Shown here one piece after another: positions 15,944 to 24,267 of a DNA stretch of 64,000 bases (positions are counted from its first letter, which is position 1; every line of letters starts with the position of its first letter). The notes below the pieces were generated by a model, which did no database searches, had not been told where the DNA came from, and saw only the letters and a program-made list of their open reading frames with translations. Source of the DNA: Arthrobacter sp. SLBN-122 (GTDB taxonomy: Bacteria; Actinomycetota; Actinomycetes; Actinomycetales; Micrococcaceae); contig NZ_VFMS01000001.1 of NCBI RefSeq assembly GCF_006715165.1, positions 3,348,001 through 3,412,000 of the forward strand, written 5' to 3'. A program made the translations under genes and the position numbers.

Positions 15944-17506
15944 TCAGGCTGCCGGCACGGCCTGGAAATGCCGTTCAATCAAGCCCTTGATGTCCTCGTG
16001 GCAGCCGCCGCATCCGGTGCCGGCGCGCGTGGACTTGGAGACGTCCGCCACCGTGGAACACCCTTCCTCCACCGCTCCCTGGATGGCAGCCCCGCTGACA
16101 CCGGCGCACCGGCATACGGTCACGGCCGGGTCTGCTGCGGCGGTGGCGGGCAGCTGGTCCGGCCCGTCCAGGCGGAGGAGGAGCGAGCGGTCGGCAGGCA
16201 GTTCGGCGCCCCGTTCAAAGAGTCCTACCAGTTCTGAGGCGGTGCGGGGCATCCCCACCGCCACCAGGCCTTCGAGCACTCCGCCGCGCGTGGTCATCTT
16301 GACGTACCGGCCATGCTCGGGGTCAGCCCACTGGGCCACCTGCAGGCGGGCCCTGCCGTTGGCTGCCCCGGCCGTGAGCGCTTCCTCATCCCAGGGATCG
16401 GCGGCATTGTTCCCGGCCACGGCCATGTTCATGCCACGGGCCTTCAGGACCACGACGCCGGGCTGTTCAGGCGGCAGGGCGGGCAGCAGTTCCGCCTCCT
16501 CCGCCTCGCCGGCGGCCAGCAGCGTGAGATAGCCCGCCAGCCACTCAGCCTGCCGCCAGCCCGGGCCCACCAGCCCGGACGGCCCGGTGGAGTTCCGGCA
16601 CGCGCCGCAGCCGGGATCCGGGCAGCGGACCTCGGCGCAGTCACCGATGGCAAAGATGTGCGGTTCGTGGTGCGCCCGCAGGCGGTGGTCCACCAGGATC
16701 CCGGTCCCGGTGGAAAGCCCGCAGCCATCGGCCAGCTCGGTGCGGGGACGCACCCCGCACGAGATGACCAGGAGTTCGCCGTCAATCGCCTGCCCGTCGT
16801 CCAGCAGCAAAGCGGAGAAACCGCCGTCGGGAGCGTTGTGCTCAACGCCGGTGGAGCGGGCGTTCCCCGCCACGCGGACACCGCAGCGGCGGAGTCCGGC
16901 AGCCAGGACGCCTCCGCCGCCGCGGTCGATGCTCCGGCCCAGGGGGTGCGGCCCGTTATGGACCACGGTGACGGTGGCGCCTTCCTCCGCGGCGGCCAGC
17001 GCCGTTTCCAGGCCCAGGACGCCGCCGCCCAGGACCACCACCCGCTTGCCGCCGTCCACCGCCTGCCGCAGGACAGCGGCGTCGCGGAGGTCCCGCAGCG
17101 CTGTGACACCCGCGGGAAGCACGGGCGAGGCCGGATCCGGGTTGATTCCGGTCAGGTTCGGGATGACGGGCCGGGACCCGGTGGCAAACACCAGCCGGTC
17201 GTAGTGCACGGGTGCGCCGCCGGCGAGCAGGACCTGCTGCCGGGCCCTGTCCACGCGCTTGACCCGCACACCCAGCCGGACCTCCACGCCCTCCGCCGCC
17301 AGTTCGGCGGCATCGGCAAGGGCCAGTGCGTCAGCGGTGGTCCGGCCAACGCCGAGGTCGGCCACGAGGACGCGGTTGTAGGCGGCCTCGGTTTCCTCGC
17401 CGAGCACAGTGAGCTTGACCTGCCCTGCACGCACGGCAGGGAGGAGCTCGTCCACCAGCCTGGCAGCCACGGGGCCGAATCCCACGATGACAATCTGCTC
17501 GCTCAT
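15944..17506 (-). CDS. NADH-dependent electron-transfer flavoprotein of assimilatory nitrate reductase (NasB/NirB-like)
   Basis: The 520-residue protein has an FAD motif IVGFGPVAARL at the N-terminus, an NAD motif VVLGGGVLGLET near the middle, an AIGDCAE FAD contact, and a C-terminal BFD-type [2Fe-2S] domain with C465, C467, C499 and C502 (CRC, CGGC). It would carry electrons from NADH to the nitrate reductase encoded just upstream, whose own C-terminal BFD domain is missing. The start overlaps the nitrate reductase stop (ATGA), so the two are coupled. An unusual Cys-rich segment, CPDPGCGAC, follows the AIGDCAE motif. It lacks the siroheme domain, so it is not a nitrite reductase. Confidence 0.88.
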   Translation of the reverse strand: MSEQIVIVGFGPVAARLVDELLPAVRAGQVKLTVLGEETEAAYNRVLVADLGVGRTTADALALADAAELAAEGVEVRLGVRVKRVDRARQQVLLAGGAPVHYDRLVFATGSRPVIPNLTGINPDPASPVLPAGVTALRDLRDAAVLRQAVDGGKRVVVLGGGVLGLETALAAAEEGATVTVVHNGPHPLGRSIDRGGGGVLAAGLRRCGVRVAGNARSTGVEHNAPDGGFSALLLDDGQAIDGELLVISCGVRPRTELADGCGLSTGTGILVDHRLRAHHEPHIFAIGDCAEVRCPDPGCGACRNSTGPSGLVGPGWRQAEWLAGYLTLLAAGEAEEAELLPALPPEQPGVVVLKARGMNMAVAGNNAADPWDEEALTAGAANGRARLQVAQWADPEHGRYVKMTTRGGVLEGLVAVGMPRTASELVGLFERGAELPADRSLLLRLDGPDQLPATAAADPAVTVCRCAGVSGAAIQGAVEEGCSTVADVSKSTRAGTGCGGCHEDIKGLIERHFQAVPAA

Positions 17507-19710
17507 GAGGCCTCCGTCGTTTGCAGCGTGCGGGCGGAATCGGGGGTGGCCACGGGCCGGACCCACACGGTGTTGAATTTGAATTCGGGCATCCCGGAGA
17601 TGGGATCGGTGGCGGCTTCGGTGAGGCGGTTTGCGCTTTCCGCGCCAGGGAAGTGGAAGGGCAGGAAGACCGTCTCGGGACGGATGGCAGTGCTGAGCTC
17701 CGCCCGGCAGACCACCTCACCGCGCCCGTTTGCCACGGAGACCGGGGATCCTGCGGCGATGCCCATGGCGTCTGCGGCAGAGGGATGGATCTGCACTCTG
17801 GCTTCAGGCTGGGCGGCGATGAGTTCGGTCACCCGCCGGGTCTGGGCGCCGGACTGGTAATGCTCCAGGAGCCGGCCGGTGATGAGGATCATGGCTTTGC
17901 CGGCGGGATCCACTGACGCGGCGGCGTCGTTGGCGGAAGTGCGACGCCGGCGTGGCACCACCGGGACCATCAGCGCCTTCCCGTCGGGGTGCGCGAAGCC
18001 ATCCGCGAACAGCCGGGGCGTTCCAGAGCTGCCGGCCGGGTAGGGCCAGTAGGCGGCCTCGCCGCGGTCCAGCATGGCGTAGTCGATGCCCGAGTAGTCG
18101 GCCAGGCCCCCTGCGGAGGCACGGCGCAGTTCCTCGAAAACTGTTTCCGGATCCTCGCTGTAGGTGGACGGGGCGTCAAGCCGCGCGGCGAGGCGGGCCA
18201 TGATCCACAGCTCGCTGCGGGCGCCGGCGGGAGGGGAGATGGCGCGGCGGCGGCGCAGGACCCGTCCCTCCAGGTTGGTCAAGGTCCCGTCCTCTTCCGC
18301 CCACTGCAGCACGGGGAGGATCAGGTCCGCCTCGGCGGCGGTTTCGGACATGAAGAAGTCGCAGACCACCAGGAAGTCCAGGCTCCGCAACCCCTCGATC
18401 ACGGCGTTCGCGTCCGGTGCTGCCACCGCAATATTGGAGGCGTGCACGAAAAGGCACCGGACGCCGTCGGGCTTTCCCAATGACTTCAGCAGCTGTACGG
18501 CGGGCAGGCCCGGTCCGGGGATGGTCTCCTCAGGAACGCCCCAGACCGCGGCGACGTGCGCGCGGGCGGCGGGATCGGTGATCTTGCGGTAGCCCGGGAG
18601 TTGGTCCGCCTTCTGGCCGTGCTCGCGGCCGCCCTGGCCGTTGCCCTGGCCGGTGAGGGTTCCGTACCCGCTGCGGGCCGCGCCGGGAAGGCCCAGGAGG
18701 AGGCTGAGGTTGATGGCGGCGGTTGCGGTGTCGGTGCCGTCCACATGCTGTTCCACACCGCGCCCGGTGAGGATGTAGCTCCCGCCTTCCCGTGCCCCCG
18801 CGGCGAGCATGCGGGCGGTCTGGCGGATCAGGTCCGCGGGGACGCCGGTCAACGACTGGACGCGTTCGGGCCAGAAGGCGTTGACGCTGCGGACTACGGC
18901 GCTGTAGCCCGAGGTGCGCTCCTGGACATAGGCGGTGTCCACCAGGTTCTCGTGGATGACCACGTGGGACAGGCCCAGCAGCAGGGTGAGGTCGGTGCCC
19001 GGCAGGGGCTGGAGGTGGAGGCCTCCGCCGTCGGCCGTGAAAGCTGCCGTAGCCGAACGGCGGGGGTCAACCACCACCAGTCCGCTTGCGTCGCGGGCTC
19101 CGCGCAGGTGCTGCACGAACGGAGGCATGGTCTCGGCAACGTTCGAACCGAGCATCAGGATGGTGCTGGCGGTGTCCAGGGCTTCGAGCGGGAACGGCAG
19201 GCCACGGTCCACGCCGAAAGCACGCATTCCTGCGGCGGCGGCGGAGGACATGCAGAACCGGCCGTTGTAGTCGATGCGGGAGGTGCCGAGGGCCAGGCGG
19301 GCAAACTTGCCCAGCATGTAGGCCTTCTCATTGGTGAGGCCACCGCCACCGAAAACGCCGACGGCGTCCGCGCCGTAGCGTGCGCGGGCGTCCTTCACGG
19401 CCTGCGCGGCGAGGTCCAGGGCACGGTCCCAGCTGATGGGCCGGTGTACGCCGTCGGCACCTTTCAGGAGCGGTTCGGTGATCCGGCCGGCGTGGTTCAG
19501 GAGGGCGGGGGAGGTCCAGCCTTTGCGGCACAGGCCGCCGCGGTTGGTGGGGAAGTCCCGGCCTGCAACCTCCAGTGCAGGCGCGGAGGGAAGTGCAGGC
19601 GCGGAGCCTGGCCCCGGCTGGGCAGCCGGGGCCAGGTCCGCAGGGGACGTGAGCGTCATGGCGCACTGCAGGGCGCAGTAAGGGCAGTGCGTGTCGGCGC
19701 TTGTGGTCAT
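17503..19710 (-). CDS. Assimilatory nitrate reductase catalytic subunit (Mo-bis-MGD, [4Fe-4S])
   Basis: The 735-residue protein is a cytosolic molybdopterin oxidoreductase of the NarB/NasA type, reducing nitrate to nitrite. The [4Fe-4S] ligands are C9, C12, C16 and C61; a Pro/Ala-rich insert of about 25 residues separates the third and fourth, which is longer than usual. Later motifs include GRFCMSSAAAAGMRAFG and a C-terminal molybdopterin dinucleotide-binding domain. No twin-arginine signal and no C-terminal [2Fe-2S] domain are present; the latter is supplied by the downstream flavoprotein. It begins one base after narK stops and overlaps the next gene by four bases, making a narK/reductase/flavoprotein operon under the narK promoter. 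Nitrite produced feeds NirBD. Confidence 0.95.
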   Translation of the reverse strand: MTTSADTHCPYCALQCAMTLTSPADLAPAAQPGPGSAPALPSAPALEVAGRDFPTNRGGLCRKGWTSPALLNHAGRITEPLLKGADGVHRPISWDRALDLAAQAVKDARARYGADAVGVFGGGGLTNEKAYMLGKFARLALGTSRIDYNGRFCMSSAAAAGMRAFGVDRGLPFPLEALDTASTILMLGSNVAETMPPFVQHLRGARDASGLVVVDPRRSATAAFTADGGGLHLQPLPGTDLTLLLGLSHVVIHENLVDTAYVQERTSGYSAVVRSVNAFWPERVQSLTGVPADLIRQTARMLAAGAREGGSYILTGRGVEQHVDGTDTATAAINLSLLLGLPGAARSGYGTLTGQGNGQGGREHGQKADQLPGYRKITDPAARAHVAAVWGVPEETIPGPGLPAVQLLKSLGKPDGVRCLFVHASNIAVAAPDANAVIEGLRSLDFLVVCDFFMSETAAEADLILPVLQWAEEDGTLTNLEGRVLRRRRAISPPAGARSELWIMARLAARLDAPSTYSEDPETVFEELRRASAGGLADYSGIDYAMLDRGEAAYWPYPAGSSGTPRLFADGFAHPDGKALMVPVVPRRRRTSANDAAASVDPAGKAMILITGRLLEHYQSGAQTRRVTELIAAQPEARVQIHPSAADAMGIAAGSPVSVANGRGEVVCRAELSTAIRPETVFLPFHFPGAESANRLTEAATDPISGMPEFKFNTVWVRPVATPDSARTLQTTEAS

Positions 19711-19711
19711 G

Positions 19712-21124
19712 TTAGACGTGTCCCATCGCGTTCCGGCCGGCGTTGCGGATGTAGCAGGTCCAGCAGACCAGCAGCATCAGCACGTAGGCGCCAACGAATC
19801 CGTAGAATGCGGGGGTGTAGGAGCCGCTGGCGGTGCTGGAGGCGTTCAGGACCTGGGGAATGACGAAGCCGCCGTACGCGCCGATTGCGGAGATCAGCCC
19901 GAGGGCCGAGGACGCCAGGCGCTGGGTGGCCACCGAGCTGGCGCCCCTGCGTGCGGCCCGGCTGGAGGTGGCGAAGATGACCGGAATCATCCGGTACGTG
20001 GCGCCGTTTCCAAAGCCGCTGGCGGTGAACAGCATCAGGAAGAGGACCAGGAAGAGCCAGAAGTTCTTCAACGGCAGGGTCCAGATCATGGTGAGCGTGA
20101 TGACGGCCATGGAAGCGAAGGCAGCCACGGTCATCCGGGCCCCGCCCATCCGGTCCGCCATGCGTCCGCCGTAGGGGCGGGCCAGCGAGCCCACCAGAGG
20201 GCCCAGGAACGCAAGGGACAGGGCTACGGTGCCTACTCCGATGGAGGAGAACGCGGGGAAGTAGTCCTTGATCAGCTTGGGGAATACACCGGCAAAGCCG
20301 ATGAAGGAGCCGAAAGTACCGATGTACAGCAGCGCCATGATCCACAGGTGCGGTTCCTTGAGTGCCGCGACCGAGCCGGCCACGTCACCCTTGGCGCTGG
20401 TGAGGTTGTTCATGTATTTGAAGGCGCCGAACGCCGCGAGAAGGATGAAGGGAACCCACATCCAGCCGGCCATGGGCAGGTTGACGGTGCCGGCGGCCAG
20501 CAGGGTGATCACGATGGGAACGGCAAGCTGTGCGACGGCGGCGCCCAGGTTTCCGCCGGCGGCGTTCAGGCCCAGCGCCCAGCCCTTTTCGCGGGCCGGG
20601 TAGAAGAAGGTGATGTTCGCCATGGAGCTGGCGAAGTTGCCGCCGCCGAAGCCGGCGAGGGCGGCCACGAGCAGCATGACGCCGAACGGAGTCTCCGGGT
20701 TGGAGACACACAGGGCCAGGCCGGTGGAGGGGATCAGCAGCAGCAGGGCGGACACGATGGTCCAGTTGCGGCCGCCGAAGCGGGGCACCATGAAGGTGTA
20801 CGGGATGCGAAGGGTGGCGCCCACGAGGCTTGGCATCGAGATGAGCCAGAAGATTTCCGAGGTGGAGAAGGTGAAGCCGGCGGCGGGAAGCTGGACCACC
20901 ACGATGGACCACAGTTGCCAGACGACAAAGCCGAGGAATTCGGCGAAGATGGACCAGTTCAGGTTGCGGCGGGCGATGGTGCGGCCAGCGGTTTCCCATT
21001 GTTCCTTGTTCTCGGCATCCCAGTTGGCGATCCAGCGGCCGGGGCGGAACTCAAGGGCAAGGGTGTCTGTGGTGCGGGTAGAGCCGGGCTGTACGCCGGC
21101 ATCGACAGTGCGGTCAACAGTCAC
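19712..21124 (-). CDS. narK: Nitrate/nitrite MFS transporter
   Basis: The 470-residue, 12-helix major facilitator has the nitrate-porter signatures: GGGNFASSMANITFF followed by the GLNAAGGNLGAA loop, and a second AIGAYGGFVIPQ-like segment. It imports nitrate (and possibly exports nitrite) across the plasma membrane. The GTG start has an excellent SD, GAAGGAGGTAACCC. It is the first gene of the nitrate operon, and a GlnR-like box with a -10 element lies 48 bases upstream. The N-terminal cytosolic segment of about 60 residues is long but normal for actinobacterial NarK. Confidence 0.95.
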   Translation of the reverse strand: MTVDRTVDAGVQPGSTRTTDTLALEFRPGRWIANWDAENKEQWETAGRTIARRNLNWSIFAEFLGFVVWQLWSIVVVQLPAAGFTFSTSEIFWLISMPSLVGATLRIPYTFMVPRFGGRNWTIVSALLLLIPSTGLALCVSNPETPFGVMLLVAALAGFGGGNFASSMANITFFYPAREKGWALGLNAAGGNLGAAVAQLAVPIVITLLAAGTVNLPMAGWMWVPFILLAAFGAFKYMNNLTSAKGDVAGSVAALKEPHLWIMALLYIGTFGSFIGFAGVFPKLIKDYFPAFSSIGVGTVALSLAFLGPLVGSLARPYGGRMADRMGGARMTVAAFASMAVITLTMIWTLPLKNFWLFLVLFLMLFTASGFGNGATYRMIPVIFATSSRAARRGASSVATQRLASSALGLISAIGAYGGFVIPQVLNASSTASGSYTPAFYGFVGAYVLMLLVCWTCYIRNAGRNAMGHV

Positions 21125-21156
21125 GGGTTACCTCCTTCGGGGGATGTTGTTCCTCC

Positions 21157-21210
21157 AAGGTAGGGACGGCGCGTTTCGCGGACGGTCGATGTTTGTTAAC
21201 GCGCTGTGAC
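21157..21210 (-). promoter_or_regulatory. GlnR-like box and -10 element of narK
   Basis: In 11-bp register on the minus strand: GTCAC (21210), TTAAC (21199), a non-matching CGACC (21188), GAAAC (21177). The outer two fit the gTnAC and GaAAC consensus perfectly. Ten bases after GAAAC comes TACCTT (21162-21157), a -10 element. The GAAAC-N10-TANNNT spacing is identical to that upstream of nirB. Confidence 0.6.
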
Positions 21211-21292
21211 TTTTGCCTATCCGGCTGGCCGGGGCAGCGTGAGGCTGTCCTTCCCGCCCGGAATGTGGGACACGCAACAGCGGTCCGCATAG

Positions 21293-21317
21293 TGGACGTT
21301 TCGTCCATTGACTGGAC
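21293..21317 (+). promoter_or_regulatory. Overlapping palindromic operator upstream of the MHS transporter
   Basis: TGGACGTTTCGTCCA (21293-21307) is a perfect 15-bp palindrome. It shares its right arm with a second inverted repeat, GTCCA-TTGAC-TGGAC (21303-21317). The arrangement of alternating TGGAC/GTCCA half-sites suits an IclR- or LysR-type regulator. It lies about 85 bases before the transporter start. No regulator gene is adjacent. Confidence 0.45.
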
Positions 21318-21401
21318 GCGGCGAAGTAAGATCGAACTCTAACTATTCGAGCCGGGAGGCAGCCTTGCCTGCGCCCGGCCGGTCCATGAAAGCGTTTACC
21401 T

Positions 21402-22811
21402 ATGTCATCCACCGATATCACCAAGGTGCCTGGTTCGCACCAGCCGGTGAACTCCCGAGGCCGCGTCATCGTGGCCAGCCTGATCGGCACCACAGTGGAG
21501 TTCTACGACTTCTACGTCTATGCCACGGCCGCCGTGCTCGTGTTCCCGAAGCTTTTCTTCCCGAATGTGAACGAAACCACCCAGCTGCTGAGCTCCTTCG
21601 CCGTCTTCGGCGTGGCCTTCATTGCCCGCCCCCTCGGCTCGATCGTCTTCGGGCACTTCGGGGATAAGTTCGGCCGCAAGGGAACCCTTGTTGCGTCGCT
21701 GCTGACCATGGGCATTGCCACCTTCCTCATCGGCTGCCTGCCCACCGCAAAGGTGGAAGGCTGGGAGTTCTGGGCACCGGCCCTGCTGGTGGTCATGCGC
21801 TTCGCCCAGGGCCTGGCCCTCGGCGGCGAGTGGAGCGGCGCGGCCCTGCTGGCCACCGAGAACGCACCCGCCAACAAGCGCGCCATCTACGGCACCTTCC
21901 CGCAGCTCGGAGCCCCGATCGGCTTCATCATCGCCAACGTCATCTTCCTGGTGGCCAGCTACACGCTGACCCCGGAGGCCTTCGCAGCATGGGGCTGGCG
22001 CGTGCCGTTCCTGCTCAGCGCCATCATGGTGATCATTGGCCTGTATGTGCGTCTCAAGCTCATTGAAACCCCTGCCTTCACCAAGGTGGTGGAATCCAAC
22101 GAGGTAGCCAAGCTTCCGCTGGGGCGCGTCTTCAAGACGAGCTGGCGCCAGCTGATCCTGGGCACGTTCATCATGCTGGCCACCTACGTGCTGTTTTACC
22201 TGATGACCACGTTCACGCTGACCTACGGCACCAAGCCCACCTTAGAGGGTGCCAAGGCTGCCGCCGAGAAGGCCGGAAAGCCCATGACGGAAGCCGCAGC
22301 TGCCGCGTTCGTTCCCGGCCTTGGCTACAGCCGCAACGACTTCCTCTGGATGCTGATTGCCGGCGTCGTCTTCTTCGGCATCTTCACCCTTGTGTCCGGA
22401 CCCCTGGCCGAGAAGTACGGTCGGCGTAAGATGCTCCTGGCCGTCACTGGGGGCATCTTCGTGTTCGGCCTGCTGTTCGTGCCGCTGTTCAGCGGCGGCT
22501 TCGTGGGCACCATGGGCCTGCTGATCCTTGGCTTCTCCCTGATGGGCCTGACCTTCGGGCCGATGGGAGCGCTGCTGCCGGAGCTGTTCCCCACGAACGT
22601 CCGGTACACCGGCTCGGCCATCAGCTACAACTTCTCCAGCATCCTGGGTGCGGCCGTGGCTCCGTTCATCGCCGTGGCCCTCTGGGAAACGGCCAAAGGC
22701 AGCCCCGTCCTGGTGGGCGTCTACCTGACGGCCATGGCGGTGCTCACCCTGGTAGCGCTGTTCCTCACCCGCGAAACGCGCGACCTGGACTACGAGAACA
22801 ACGTGGCCTGA
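21402..22811 (+). CDS. MFS transporter, metabolite:H+ symporter (MHS) family
   Basis: The 469-residue, 12-helix transporter belongs to the ProP/KgtP/ShiA group. Its typical first helix is GTTVEFYDFYVYATAA; GHFGDKFGRKGTL is the loop 2-3 signature, and GLALGGEWSGAALLATE is the helix 5 signature. It probably imports an organic acid or osmolyte by proton symport, but the substrate cannot be read from sequence. The central loop contains an Ala/Lys-rich insert of about 40 residues. No strong SD precedes the ATG. It stands as a single gene with its own palindromic operator upstream and a strong terminator downstream, so it is not part of the nitrate operon. Confidence 0.88.
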   Translation: MSSTDITKVPGSHQPVNSRGRVIVASLIGTTVEFYDFYVYATAAVLVFPKLFFPNVNETTQLLSSFAVFGVAFIARPLGSIVFGHFGDKFGRKGTLVASLLTMGIATFLIGCLPTAKVEGWEFWAPALLVVMRFAQGLALGGEWSGAALLATENAPANKRAIYGTFPQLGAPIGFIIANVIFLVASYTLTPEAFAAWGWRVPFLLSAIMVIIGLYVRLKLIETPAFTKVVESNEVAKLPLGRVFKTSWRQLILGTFIMLATYVLFYLMTTFTLTYGTKPTLEGAKAAAEKAGKPMTEAAAAAFVPGLGYSRNDFLWMLIAGVVFFGIFTLVSGPLAEKYGRRKMLLAVTGGIFVFGLLFVPLFSGGFVGTMGLLILGFSLMGLTFGPMGALLPELFPTNVRYTGSAISYNFSSILGAAVAPFIAVALWETAKGSPVLVGVYLTAMAVLTLVALFLTRETRDLDYENNVA

Positions 22812-22848
22812 CGCCTCGTGTGCATTCCAGCCCAGTTGGTGGCTGAGG

Positions 22849-22897
22849 TGCCCGGCGCCGTCCCTGCAATGTCAGGGATGGTGCCGGGCATTTGCTT
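22849..22897 (+). terminator. Rho-independent terminator after the MHS transporter
   Basis: An 18-pair stem (22849-22866 with 22873-22890, two G-T pairs, six-base loop CAATGT) is followed by TTTGCTTT. It ends the rightward transporter transcript before a convergent gene. Confidence 0.85.
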
Positions 22898-22980
22898 TGG
22901 GTGGCGGAGGCAACCGGGCAGGAATGCGCGACGGCGGGCTGGCTCGGCTTGGGGCGCGTGGGTTTTTGCAGGCATGGGGT

Positions 22981-23712
22981 TCAGCGGGCGTAGTGGGCCA
23001 CAAAGTTCTTCAGCACGGTCATGGGTTCGGTGACGGTGAACCTTCGGGCGTTGTCCATCAGTTCCTCCGCGGATTCCGGAGGGAAGTATCCGGCGTGCCG
23101 GTAGATGTCGATCCGCGTCACCAGGCCGTCGGCGTCCAGCTCCGGGTGGAACTGGGTGGCGTAGAGATTGGTCTTGATGCGGAACATGTGGACCGGGCAG
23201 GTGACTGAGCTCGCAAGCAGCACCGCATGCGGTGGCAGCGAACTGACGGCCTCCTTGTGTCCGGTAAAGGCCGTGAAGGTCCGCGGCATGCCCTGCAGCA
23301 GGGGATCCTGGAGCCCGGCGTCGGTCAGTTCGATCTCCACGGCGCCCAGCGGCTCGCCGTAGGTCCGGTCGATGACGGCGCCCTGGTGCCTACCCAGCGT
23401 GCCTACCCCGTAGCAGGCGCCCAGGAACGGGAAGTCACTGGCCATCAGCTGGTCCAGGAGGCCTGACAACTCCCGCTCCACGCGCTGCTGGACCAGGCTC
23501 TTCTGCTCCGGCGGGTCGCTGGAGGTGAACGGGCTGCCGCCCACGATGACGCCGGAGAACTCCGAAAGATCCAGTGCTGGCAGGGGAGCGGCCTCAAGCC
23601 GGACCCGGCGCAGCTCCCGTTCCTCCAGGCCGCCGTACCTCAGGTAGGCGGCGTATTCGTCCTCCGCGGCGGCGTCTTCCGCGCGGGAGGCGAGGAGCAG
23701 GAAAGGCAGCAT
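22981..23712 (-). CDS. Class I glutamine amidotransferase-like protein (GMP synthase glutaminase-like)
   Basis: The 243-residue protein has the class I amidotransferase triad: the nucleophile in LGACYGVGTLG, the histidine in QFHPELD, and a Glu following two residues later. GVIVGGSPFTSSD is the oxyanion-region motif. Stand-alone proteins of this type are usually annotated as GMP synthase-like glutaminases; the acceptor substrate is unknown. It could hydrolyse gamma-glutamyl compounds. Its neighbours give no pathway, and a 28-bp tandem repeat lies just upstream. Confidence 0.8.
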   Translation of the reverse strand: MLPFLLLASRAEDAAAEDEYAAYLRYGGLEERELRRVRLEAAPLPALDLSEFSGVIVGGSPFTSSDPPEQKSLVQQRVERELSGLLDQLMASDFPFLGACYGVGTLGRHQGAVIDRTYGEPLGAVEIELTDAGLQDPLLQGMPRTFTAFTGHKEAVSSLPPHAVLLASSVTCPVHMFRIKTNLYATQFHPELDADGLVTRIDIYRHAGYFPPESAEELMDNARRFTVTEPMTVLKNFVAHYAR

Positions 23713-23732
23713 GAGCTAAGTCTGCATCCTGT

Positions 23733-23816
23733 CGGCGCCCCCGGCCAGCACCGGCTCAGCCGGCGCCCCCGGCCAGCACCGGCTCAGCCGGCGCCCCCGG
23801 CCAGCACCGGCTCAGC
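23733..23816. repeat. Three tandem copies of a 28-bp GC-rich unit
   Basis: Three exact 28-bp copies start at 23733, 23761 and 23789 (each begins CGGCGCCCCCGG), and a partial fourth follows. The last copy runs into the stop codon of the gene ending at 23812. Unit number is likely to vary by slippage. The repeat lies upstream of the amidotransferase-like gene and could influence its expression. Confidence 0.9.
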
Positions 23817-24249
23817 CGGCGGGCTGGGTCAGCGACCGGCGGGACTGCGGCCGCGCTGCGGGGTCGGCGTGGCGGTGCACAAGCTTCCAATACCCTTCCT
23901 CGCGGCGGAAGATACTGGTCACGCGAAGCGCGAACTCCTCGGTGGCGGCTGCCCCGTCCAGCCGTGCCCGGAAGTGCTCGGTTTCCACCAGGTAGGCGGT
24001 GTCGCGGGCGGTATAGGAGGTGACGGTATCGAAGCCCAGCATCTCGCCGTCGCGGAACTGCCGGGCAGCCTGGTCCAGCCGGGCCTCCACCTGGGCCCAG
24101 CCGCGGGCTATGCCGCCGAACGGATTGGCCAGGGTGACGTCGTCAAGGCGCGAGTAGAGCTCCTTGATGGGGCCAGGGTCGCCCTGGGTGATTTCGGGAA
24201 CCGCCTGGTGGTAGCGGTCCACTTCTTCCTGGAAGCTTGGTGCGAGCAT
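23812..24249 (-). CDS. SnoaL/DUF4440-like small protein (NTF2 fold)
   Basis: The 145-residue protein has the pattern of NTF2-like proteins: an N-terminal helix pair, FGGIARGWAQVEARLDQ, and C-terminal strands VTSIFRREEGYWKLVHRHAD. Such proteins act as ketosteroid isomerase-like enzymes, cyclases or ligand-binding scaffolds. No catalytic assignment is possible here. It starts 18 bases after the acyl-CoA carboxylase alpha stop and is probably cotranscribed with it. Its final codons overlap the 28-bp tandem repeat, so slippage could alter the C-terminus. Confidence 0.75.
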   Translation of the reverse strand: MLAPSFQEEVDRYHQAVPEITQGDPGPIKELYSRLDDVTLANPFGGIARGWAQVEARLDQAARQFRDGEMLGFDTVTSYTARDTAYLVETEHFRARLDGAAATEEFALRVTSIFRREEGYWKLVHRHADPAARPQSRRSLTQPAG

Positions 24250-24267
24250 GGCTGCCTGGACTGCTTT

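Noticed and set aside
15944..17506. Second nitrite reductase large subunit
   Set aside because: It lacks the ferredoxin-like and siroheme domains; only the flavin and BFD parts of NirB are present.
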